Source: Pseudomonadota bacterium (GTDB taxonomy: Bacteria > Pseudomonadota > Gammaproteobacteria > Steroidobacterales > Steroidobacteraceae). From it: a stretch of DNA of 5,506 bases. A model generated the notes under the pieces. It had not been told where the DNA came from and ran no database searches. It was given only the letters and a program-made list of their open reading frames with translations. Location: positions 1-5,506 of the forward strand of contig JAKAZP010000191.1 in assembly GCA_021815905.1 (NCBI GenBank), written 5' to 3'. Of this stretch, positions 1 through 5,506 are shown one piece after another (positions within the stretch are counted from its first letter, which is position 1; each line of letters begins with the position of its first letter). The position numbers and the translations under genes were made by a program.

Positions 1-1458
1 CAGCGCGCGGCCGGTGCGCATCGCGCTCGCGTCGTACGGTCCGATGAGGAGCTTCTGGTCGGCGGTGCGATCGTAACGGTAGTGCCCGATGAAATAGTGC
101 AGCGCTCCGGCCTCGCCCCGGTCGAAGTAGCCGGTGAGCGAGAGCACCGGGATGTCGATGCGCGCGAACTCGCGCGGCGAGGGGCGCATTCGGCGCCAAT
201 ACGCGTCATCTCCCGGGTGCTCGAGCCAGCGCCGGAAGATCGAGCTCGGCTTGCCGGCGATGAGCGGCAGGTCCCGATACGGTCTGCCGCTTTCGTACCA
301 GCGCCTGCCGAGGGCGCGGCACGCGGCGGCAGGCAGCGGGGCGTGCTTGGCGCCCTCGGTTCGCAGCGCCTCGACGTTTCGCAGCCAGCAGTAGGCGGAC
401 GTGAGCTCGATGTGCCCGTCCATGGGAAAGTCGATTCCGGGCGCCATCGCGTCGACCGTGCCGATGGCCCTGAGCTCGGGCGGCAGGCGCTTGGCCGCCG
501 CCCAGGCGGCGAACCCGCTGTAGCCCTCGCCGTACATGCCCACCTGCCCGTCGCTCCAGGGCTGCTTGGCGATCCAGCGGATCACATCGCGCGCATGGCT
601 GCCCTCGTGCTCGAACGGGATGACCACGAAGCGGTGCCGGGCGAGGGGAATCCGCGGCGTGTAGGCCACCGCGCTCGCAAAGCCATAGGCGGCGGCCTCG
701 ATCGCCTCGTTCTCTCCCCCGGGCAGGATCCGGTACTGCAGCAGCGTGGTCTGCAAGGCGCTGCCGCTGCGCGGGCGCACCAGCAGAGCCTTGAGGCGCA
801 ATCTGCCACGCACGGGAATCTCGACGTTCTGGATGATGTAGCGGCGATCGTCATCGAGGGAAACGAGACCCGGGGCGAGCGGCGCGAGGCTGCGGTGCGC
901 CTCGAGCGCGACGTACTGCCGGATGAGGGCGAGCGCCTCGCCTTCGCTGATCTCCTCCCGCCCCCGCAGGCGCTGGAAGCTCGCGGCGAGCCGCGCCTCG
1001 TACGGCGCGGGCGGCCGCTCGAGCCAGCGCTCGAAGCGATACGCGTCCAGGTTGTCGAAGACGGGAGTGGCTTCCCAGAAGGCGAGGCCGAACGCCCGCT
1101 CGAACGGCACCCGGAGCTGCTCCTCGAGCGCCATCGTGTGGGCGAACAGGTCGTACACCAGCGCGGGAGCGAGCGGCGGGAAACGGCGCTTTCCCTGGCG
1201 CAGCTGCCTGAGCGCGAGCCGCGCGGAATAGGCGGACTGATACGTGCCCGCGACGAGCTGCAGCGCCGAGAGATTCTCGAGAAAGCGCTCCCGGTCGGCG
1301 TCGTGATAGACGGGGATGATGCGCGAGGCGAGATCCTTCATGACCGCGGCGGTCTTCGGATCCGACGGCGAGGCGGGCGCACGGAACGAGAAGTTCTGCG
1401 CGGCCGCGAGCCCCGGCAGAAGCACGATCACCGCGGCGATGCACAGTGAGCGTCGCAT
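1..1458 (-). CDS. Exported CocE/S15-type alpha/beta-hydrolase homologue, probable pseudoenzyme (3' end cut by window)
   Basis: The frame is open for 486 codons from ATG at 1456-1458 to base 1 and runs off the window. Residues 1-20 form a classic signal peptide (MRRS, a hydrophobic core, LAAA then Q21), so the protein should be exported to the periplasm or beyond. Residues 21 to about 200 are a helical, charged N-terminal region. From about Y207 the sequence resembles the CocE/NonD and X-Pro dipeptidyl-peptidase (S15, PF02129) alpha/beta-hydrolase domain, with family landmarks FEHEG (282-286), W-S-D-G before the nucleophile elbow, TGYFD (D446) and IGPYD near the window edge. Active members have G-x-S-Y-x-G at the elbow; here it is GEGYSG (310-315), with Gly312 where the Ser belongs. 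The usual GPYDH or GPWDH motif reads GPYDA (Ala477), so the catalytic His is also gone; Asp446 remains. The gene begins 11 bases after the GH15 stop with a weak AGG Shine-Dalgarno (1466-1468). Family assignment is firm; loss of hydrolysis is inferred from the missing residues, and any role is unknown (ligand binding is possible). Confidence 0.88.
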   Translation of the reverse strand, partial: MRRSLCIAAVIVLLPGLAAAQNFSFRAPASPSDPKTAAVMKDLASRIIPVYHDADRERFLENLSALQLVAGTYQSAYSARLALRQLRQGKRRFPPLAPALVYDLFAHTMALEEQLRVPFERAFGLAFWEATPVFDNLDAYRFERWLERPPAPYEARLAASFQRLRGREEISEGEALALIRQYVALEAHRSLAPLAPGLVSLDDDRRYIIQNVEIPVRGRLRLKALLVRPRSGSALQTTLLQYRILPGGENEAIEAAAYGFASAVAYTPRIPLARHRFVVIPFEHEGSHARDVIRWIAKQPWSDGQVGMYGEGYSGFAAWAAAKRLPPELRAIGTVDAMAPGIDFPMDGHIELTSAYCWLRNVEALRTEGAKHAPLPAAACRALGRRWYESGRPYRDLPLIAGKPSSIFRRWLEHPGDDAYWRRMRPSPREFARIDIPVLSLTGYFDRGEAGALHYFIGHYRYDRTADQKLLIGPYDASAMRTGRAL

Positions 1459-1469
1459 GTCCCGGCCTG

Positions 1470-2801
1470 TCAGCCGCGCCCTCCGGCCACCGCGCGCCGC
1501 GCCGAGGCGCAGCTGATCAGCGCGGCGTAGCTCCAGGCGAGATGTCTGGCCGAAGTCTGCGCTCCGGTGCGCTGATCGAACTGCTCTGACATGTCACCGC
1601 TCGCGGGCGTGAAGGCTCGCACCGTCTCCAGGAACCGGTCGCCGCGGGCGATGAGCTCCGCGGCCGCATCGGCGCAGGATGCCGCGCGATAACAGAGCTC
1701 GGCGGCCGCGAGCGTCGAGAAGTAGTAGGCGCCGCCGGAATAATACCGGTCGCCGCGGTAGCGCCCAAGCGCCGGCCCGCGGTCGGGGGGAAGGTCGTGA
1801 TTGATCGGGTACTCGTGCGAGAACAGCCGCTCGAGCGCGTGCAGCGTCGCGAGCAGGCGGGGATCGCGCACCGAATGCCGCGGCAGATGATCCGCGCATT
1901 GCAGCGCCGACAGCACCACGGAGATGTCGAGCTCCTTGCTCGAGCGCTCCCCCGATGCCGGCACCCGCGAGCGATACCACCCCTCCTGCGCCAGCCAGTA
2001 GCCGTCGAGCTGCGCCCGCAGCGCCTGCGCCTCCGCGCGGCAGGCGCCCGCTTCGGCCGCCTCGCCGGCCGCCTCGAGCCAGTCGGCGCCATCGAGCAGG
2101 GCCTGCGCGCTCACGTTCAGGGTGAAGTAGTGCGCTCCGAGCTCCTCCTCCCAGATGTCGTAGCAGGGCTCGCGGGCATGCCGGCGCGCGTAGCTCAGGT
2201 CCGAGCGCAGCAGCTCCGCGCTCGCGGTCCGGATGTCGCCGGGCAAGCGCACATCGCGCAGCCAGCGCATCAGCGTCAGGGCCCGCAGCGGCACGCCGTC
2301 GTGCTGCGGTCGCGGCCAGCTCGAGATGTCGATCGAGCCGTCGGCGTTGACCCGCGTCTCGGCGGCGACCGACTCGCCGCGCACGCGCGCGAGCTCCTCG
2401 CTCGAGCGCAGGAAGCGCACGAAATCCGGCGCGACCCGCATCCGCCACTGCCCGGAGGCGGCGAGTTCCCGGCCATCGAGCCGGCCGAGCGCGAGACTGA
2501 AGGTCACGAAATCGCCAAACAGCGCGGTGCCTTCCTCGCCGACCGTGCCGTCGGTCCGCAGCAGCCGCAGCGCATCGATCACCAGCGCCGAATCCCGATA
2601 CCAGTGAAAGAAATAATCCGGATCCGGGTCGTAGGCGGCCGGCACGGGCGAGGCCACCACCGCTCCGGGCGCCGGCCGGATCGTCTGTCCGAAACCCGGG
2701 CGTTGCATCACGATGCCGACCGGCGAGATGCTGCGCAGCATCTGCGTGGCGCCGTGGCAGTACTGCCGCTCGATCCAGCCCTCGAAGTCCTTCGCCGCCA
2801 T
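1470..2801 (-). CDS. GH15 glucoamylase, fungal-type catalytic domain, apparently cytoplasmic
   Basis: This 443-residue protein is a single (alpha/alpha)6-barrel glucoamylase of family GH15, which releases beta-glucose from non-reducing ends of alpha-1,4 (and more slowly alpha-1,6) glucans by inversion. Motifs in order: RPGFGQ near residue 34; HWYRDSAL (66-73, with the substrate-binding Arg-Asp pair R69/D70); SWPRPQHDG (161-169), like the fungal GRPQRDG loop; YDIWEEE (214-220), whose E218 matches the general acid Glu179 of Aspergillus niger glucoamylase; GDRYYSGGAYYFSTLAAAE (350-368); and MSEQFDQ (404-410), whose E406 matches the catalytic base Glu400. All key residues are present. There is no signal peptide, no starch-binding domain and no N-terminal beta-sandwich of the usual prokaryotic GH15 type. 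The ATG lies 5 bases after the stop of the GH144 gene, with GGAAG 9 bases upstream. The true substrate may not be starch: a small alpha-gluco-oligosaccharide or an alpha-1,6 bond is possible given the neighbours. Confidence 0.93.
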   Translation of the reverse strand: MAAKDFEGWIERQYCHGATQMLRSISPVGIVMQRPGFGQTIRPAPGAVVASPVPAAYDPDPDYFFHWYRDSALVIDALRLLRTDGTVGEEGTALFGDFVTFSLALGRLDGRELAASGQWRMRVAPDFVRFLRSSEELARVRGESVAAETRVNADGSIDISSWPRPQHDGVPLRALTLMRWLRDVRLPGDIRTASAELLRSDLSYARRHAREPCYDIWEEELGAHYFTLNVSAQALLDGADWLEAAGEAAEAGACRAEAQALRAQLDGYWLAQEGWYRSRVPASGERSSKELDISVVLSALQCADHLPRHSVRDPRLLATLHALERLFSHEYPINHDLPPDRGPALGRYRGDRYYSGGAYYFSTLAAAELCYRAASCADAAAELIARGDRFLETVRAFTPASGDMSEQFDQRTGAQTSARHLAWSYAALISCASARRAVAGGRG

Positions 2802-2806
2802 GTCTC

Positions 2807-4096
2807 TCAGCTTCCGAGGCGCGGGCTTTCGAACCCGAGTCGCACGAGCCCCGCGCGCACCTCGGGAACGCTCATGAACAGCCGCCAGAGAAGACCCGTG
2901 CGGAAGTTCTCGATCATGAGAATGATCGGGCCCTGGTCGATCGCCAGGCGGCTCTCGGCGAACCAGTCGCGGCGCGGACAGAACGCATCGACGAAGCCGT
3001 GTGCTCCCCAGACCCGCTCACCGTAGTGGCCGAGGAAATGTCGCAGCGCCTTCATCGCCTCCGCGGGCGCGTAGGGGAAGCTCGAGAGCGCGGCGGTCGG
3101 CGCGATGGTGCCGGTGTCGTCGTGGCCGGGCGAATGGGCGGCGTAGCCGTCCGGATCGTCGCTCGCGGTAAGGCCCCAGCAGTGCTCGCCGTAGCCCGCG
3201 TGCCGGTGTGGATTGGCGAGGCAGTGCGCGTGGTTGATCCGCACGTGGCGAATGTTCTGCTGCCAGTAATCGGCGTATCGGTCGCTGAGGCCGCGCGGGT
3301 CGAGGCCGCAGAAGGAATAATGCGCGAAGAACAGCGGACCGCCGAAGTCCGGCCCGAGCGGCAGCTCGATGCCGTACCAGCTCCTGCCGTTGCGGAATTC
3401 CCGCCCCGAGGCGAAGCCGCGGTGGTACACGAGCGGGTCGATCGGATGGCGGGGCGCGCCGGCCGCGAGCACGTAGGCGATGAGGCACTCGTTCCAGCCG
3501 CGGATCTCGTGCTCGAGCGCCCAGCCGTTGTTCGGGCTCCAGTGCCAGTAGAGCGCCCCGCGCGCCCCGCGCGTGTACCAGTCCCACTCCACCTCTTCCC
3601 AGATGAGGCTCATGCGATGTCGGAGCGCCCTCTCCTCGGGGCTGTCCCGATCGAAGTAGCGGCGGGCGGTGAGCAGCCCCATGCACAGGAGCGCGGTCTC
3701 GACCACATCGCCGCCGTCGTCCTTGCGGCTGAAGGGTATGGTGGCGCCGGTGCGCGCGTCGAGAAAGTGCGGCAGGGCCCCGTGATAGCAGGTCGCGCGC
3801 GCGAGCACATCGAGCATGCGCGCGAGTCGCTCGATCGCCGCCGCGCGGGCGATCCAGCCGCGCTCGACCGCGACCACCACCGCCATGATCGCAAAGCCCG
3901 AGCCGCCCGTGGCGGCGAGGTGCTCGCGCTCCGCGCTCCTCTCGGGCCGGCGGTCGGGTGCCAGGCCGCTCACCGGGTGTCCCCCCTCCCAAAAGTACCG
4001 GAAGGTCTGACGCTGCACGCGCTCGAGCAACTCGTCGTCGGCGAGCGTCGCGAGCCGCGCCGGACTCATCTCATCGAATCGATCGCCTTCTGACAC
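2807..4096 (-). CDS. GH144-type 'glycoamylase' domain protein, probable endo-beta-1,2-glucanase
   Basis: This 429-residue protein consists almost entirely of the glycoamylase domain (PF10091). Characterised GH144 members such as the Chitinophaga pinensis enzyme cut beta-1,2-glucan internally; the database name 'glucoamylase' is historical. Landmarks in order: TFRYFWEGGHPVSGL (31-45), TGGSGFAIMAV (63-73), FSRKDDGGDVVET (122-134, acidic D126, D127, D130, E133), LYWHWSPNNGW (182-192), EIRGWNECLIAYVLA (197-211, E203), FFAHYSFCGLDPRGL (256-270), GYGEHCWGLTASD (301-313), HSPGHDDTGTIAPTAALSSFPY (321-342, named by its ends H321 and Y342), and AIDQGPIILMIEN (385-397). All read as intact family motifs; from memory, D126/D130/E133/E203 are the counterparts of acidic residues studied in the Chitinophaga enzyme. 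No signal peptide is visible, although many relatives are exported or lipoproteins. Translation starts at GTG (4094-4096), chosen because AGGAG lies 9 bases upstream; the first in-frame ATG is codon 10. Five bases separate it from the ABC gene stop. Activity on another beta-glucan cannot be excluded. Confidence 0.88.
   Translation of the reverse strand: MSEGDRFDEMSPARLATLADDELLERVQRQTFRYFWEGGHPVSGLAPDRRPERSAEREHLAATGGSGFAIMAVVVAVERGWIARAAAIERLARMLDVLARATCYHGALPHFLDARTGATIPFSRKDDGGDVVETALLCMGLLTARRYFDRDSPEERALRHRMSLIWEEVEWDWYTRGARGALYWHWSPNNGWALEHEIRGWNECLIAYVLAAGAPRHPIDPLVYHRGFASGREFRNGRSWYGIELPLGPDFGGPLFFAHYSFCGLDPRGLSDRYADYWQQNIRHVRINHAHCLANPHRHAGYGEHCWGLTASDDPDGYAAHSPGHDDTGTIAPTAALSSFPYAPAEAMKALRHFLGHYGERVWGAHGFVDAFCPRRDWFAESRLAIDQGPIILMIENFRTGLLWRLFMSVPEVRAGLVRLGFESPRLGS
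2811..2815 (-). promoter_or_regulatory. Probable Shine-Dalgarno for the GH15 gene inside the GH144 3' end
   Basis: GGAAG on the minus strand lies in the last codons of the GH144 gene, 9 bases before the GH15 ATG at 2799-2801. A second purine run, GAGAG (2804-2808), overlaps the stop but is too close to the ATG to be the better site. Confidence 0.5.
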
Positions 4097-4101
4097 GGCG
4101 C

Positions 4102-5506
4102 TCAGCTCCTTCGCTCCCCTACCGCGGATGCCTTGTCGGGTGACGGAGCCCGCCCGCCCGCCGAGCCGCCCTGCGCCGGGCAGCGCACCAGGTGCACCAC
4201 GCGGGCGAAGAGCGGATCGCGCGCCTGCGCCCCGCCGATGTGAATGATTCCGGTGCGCGCAAGCTCGTGCTCGAACACATCGATGACGCGCTCGAGGGCG
4301 TCATCGTCGAGCGTTCCGAACACGTCATCGATCAGGAGCCACGCCGGTTGCTGCAGCAGCACGCGCGCGAAGGCGAGGCCCAGCTGCTCGTCCGAGCTCA
4401 GCTCCCGGTCCCAGCGCCGGGTGGCATCGAGCAGCGCCACCAGGCGCTCGAGACCGAGGCGGCGCAGCGCCTGAGCGCAGGCCTCGGCCGTGACCCCTTC
4501 CATCTTCATCGGGTACGCGAGGACCTCGCGCAGCGTGCCCTGGGGCAGATACGGCGTGCCGCGCGGGAAGTAGAGGATCGGTTCGCCGCTCGGCAGCACG
4601 ACGCGGCCGCTGCCGAGATGCCACAGCCCCGCGAGCGCCCGAAAGAGCAGCGTGCGATTGGTCCCGGGCTCCCCGACGATCAGCACGCGCTCGCCGGAGC
4701 GGATCTCGACCTGGCGCTCGCGCAGCATGTCGTGGCCGGAGGCCGAGGCGACCTCCAGGCCCTCGAGGACGATCCGTCCGCTGATGCCCTCGGCATACGT
4801 GATCTGGGTGCCGAAGCGCTCGCCCATCTCGGTGCTGATCACGGCACGACGGAAATTGGCGACCCGCAGCAGCGTCGCGCGCCAGTCGGCGATCTGGCTG
4901 AAGTTGTCGACGAACCAGCGCAGCGACGATTGCGCCTGCGTGAAAGCCGCCGCCGCCATCATCATGCCGCCGAAGGAGAGCCGGCCGTCGAAGTAAAGCG
5001 GAGCGGCGACCAGGATGGGTGTGACCAGCAGCACCCACCCGAAGCCGGCCGTGATCCAGGTGAGGTTGGTGAGGCCGGTGACGATCTGGCGCATCGCGAG
5101 CAGCACCGCGCCGAGGCTCGACTCCAGGCGCCGGCGCTCGCCTTCCTCTCCGGCGGCGAGCGAGATGCCGTCGAGGTGCTCGTTCACCCGGATGAGCGAG
5201 AAGCGCAGATCCGCCTCGCGCGCGTAGCGCTCGGCGTTGCGCCCGATGAGACTGCCGCCCACCCAGTACGACAGCATCGACCCGAGTCCGGCGTAGAGGA
5301 ATGCGGCCCACACCATGTAGCCGGGGATCGGGACCTGGTGCCGTCCGATCGTGACCGAGAAGCCCCGCGAGAGCACCCAGAGCACGCCGACGAAGGTGAC
5401 GAGCAGCACCGAAGCCTGCAGGAGCTCGGTGCCGAGGTCCGCCGACAGACGGCAGAACTTGAGCGCATCGTCGTGGATGCGCTGGTCGGGGTTGACCCCC
5501 ATGGGA
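4102..5506 (-). CDS. SbmA/BacA/YddA-family ABC transporter, fused permease-ATPase with degenerate nucleotide-binding domain (5' end cut by window)
   Basis: The visible 467 codons belong to the ABC_membrane_2/SbmA_BacA family of inner-membrane peptide or lipid-linked transporters. The frame is still open at the right edge, and the ATG at 5500-5502 falls in the family motif NPDQRI, normally well inside the membrane domain, so the true start and first membrane segments lie outside. Numbering from that Met, membrane segments are near 27-45, 61-83 and 147-171, with the cytoplasmic EADLRFSLIRVNEH loop (96-109) between. The ATPase domain starts near residue 243. It keeps the family layout but not the chemistry: Walker A reads GEPGTNRT (277-284; Gly to Asn282, Lys to Arg283); Q-loop FPQ or LPQ reads FPR (Arg314); signature LSxGEQ reads LSSDEQ (368-373, Asp371); Walker B ends in Asp392-Asp393 instead of Asp-Glu; the H-loop GH reads GG (Gly424). 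The D-loop reads GTLD. The tail is a low-complexity Gly/Ser/Pro segment. First gene visible in the operon. ATP-driven transport looks unlikely; substrate unknown. Confidence 0.9.
   Translation of the reverse strand, partial: PMGVNPDQRIHDDALKFCRLSADLGTELLQASVLLVTFVGVLWVLSRGFSVTIGRHQVPIPGYMVWAAFLYAGLGSMLSYWVGGSLIGRNAERYAREADLRFSLIRVNEHLDGISLAAGEEGERRRLESSLGAVLLAMRQIVTGLTNLTWITAGFGWVLLVTPILVAAPLYFDGRLSFGGMMMAAAAFTQAQSSLRWFVDNFSQIADWRATLLRVANFRRAVISTEMGERFGTQITYAEGISGRIVLEGLEVASASGHDMLRERQVEIRSGERVLIVGEPGTNRTLLFRALAGLWHLGSGRVVLPSGEPILYFPRGTPYLPQGTLREVLAYPMKMEGVTAEACAQALRRLGLERLVALLDATRRWDRELSSDEQLGLAFARVLLQQPAWLLIDDVFGTLDDDALERVIDVFEHELARTGIIHIGGAQARDPLFARVVHLVRCPAQGGSAGGRAPSPDKASAVGERRS
4105..4110 (-). 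promoter_or_regulatory. Shine-Dalgarno for the GH144 gene, next to the ABC stop codon
   Basis: AGGAGC on the minus strand ends immediately before the TGA stop of the ABC gene (4102-4104) and leaves 9 bases between AGGAG and the GTG at 4094-4096. It decides the GTG start over the ATG at codon 10 and suggests that ribosomes finishing the transporter re-initiate on the glycosidase. Confidence 0.75.

Larger units (their letters stand above)
1..5506 (-). other. Four-gene operon (transporter, GH144, GH15, exported hydrolase homologue), truncated at both ends
   Basis: All four genes share a strand, with intergenic gaps of 5, 5 and 11 bases, leaving no room for promoters or terminators between them. 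The promoter must lie beyond the right edge, and further genes may follow beyond the left edge. Tight spacing implies fixed co-expression, which is the main reason to think the two apparent pseudoenzymes work with the two intact glycosidases. Confidence 0.8.

Noticed and set aside
517..519. Ser314 of the hydrolase homologue as a shifted nucleophile
   Set aside because: It sits two residues after the elbow position in GEGYSGF and does not form G-x-S-x-G; family members also have variable small residues there in addition to the true Ser.
82..1449. Long plus-strand open frame (455 codons) opposite the hydrolase gene
   Set aside because: It is an antisense shadow of a high-GC gene: composition is dominated by Arg, Gly, Ala and Glu with no recognisable motif, whereas the minus strand encodes a signal peptide and a clear alpha/beta-hydrolase.
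1797..3026. Plus-strand open frame (409 codons) spanning the GH15/GH144 junction
   Set aside because: It runs antisense across two confidently identified genes and their junction, has no recognisable domain, and is rich in Arg, Gln and His as expected of a shadow frame.
3553..3570. Perfect 9-base tandem repeat encoding Arg-Gly-Ala twice in GH144
   Set aside because: Two copies of a GC-rich 9-mer in a GC-rich gene are easily chance; the loop length looks normal for the family and nothing suggests a slippage-controlled switch, since 9 bases keep the frame.
2999..4093. Plus-strand open frame (364 codons) opposite GH144
   Set aside because: Antisense shadow with a Val/Ala/Arg/Glu-rich composition and no motif; the minus strand carries the full glycoamylase domain.
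4325..5311. Alternative minus-strand frame (328 codons) inside the ABC gene
   Set aside because: Arg/Ala/Pro-rich out-of-frame reading of a high-GC gene; the true frame carries membrane segments and the ABC motif order.
5500..5502. ATG as the real start of the ABC transporter
   Set aside because: It lies in the NPDQRI region that family members carry after about a hundred residues and the first membrane helices, and the frame is open to the window edge, so this Met is internal.

Overview
This window is a high-GC chromosomal segment carrying four genes head to tail on the minus strand. It probably comes from a proteobacterium, judging by strong G/C third-position bias, the protein families and Gram-negative-style signal and transport genes; I cannot name a genus. 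The genes are almost gap-free (5, 5 and 11 bases between them), and a Shine-Dalgarno sequence overlaps or abuts the upstream stop codon, so this looks like one operon read from right to left. Both ends are cut: the first gene lacks its 5' part and the last lacks its 3' part. There is no gene-free stretch over 11 bases, and I see no RNA gene, mobile element, CRISPR array, promoter or terminator.

In order of transcription the genes are: (1) a SbmA/BacA/YddA-type membrane protein with a fused ABC ATPase domain; (2) a GH144-type 'glycoamylase' (endo-beta-1,2-glucanase family); (3) a fungal-type GH15 glucoamylase; (4) an exported CocE/S15-type alpha/beta-hydrolase. Genes 2 and 3 keep all the motifs I would expect of active enzymes, and neither has a signal peptide. 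The outer two look like pseudoenzymes. The ABC domain has lost the key residue of Walker A, Q-loop, signature, Walker B and H-loop, although the fold-defining sequence around each is kept. The CocE-like protein has Gly in place of the nucleophilic Ser and Ala in place of the catalytic His, while its Asp remains.

The most interesting reading is an operon for glucan or oligosaccharide handling: two intact cytoplasmic glycosidases made together with a transporter that probably does not use ATP and an exported protein that probably does not hydrolyse anything but may bind a ligand. A beta-1,2-glucanase beside an alpha-glucosidase would suit a mixed-linkage substrate, such as a cyclic beta-1,2-glucan closed by one alpha-1,6 bond, but that substrate is a guess.
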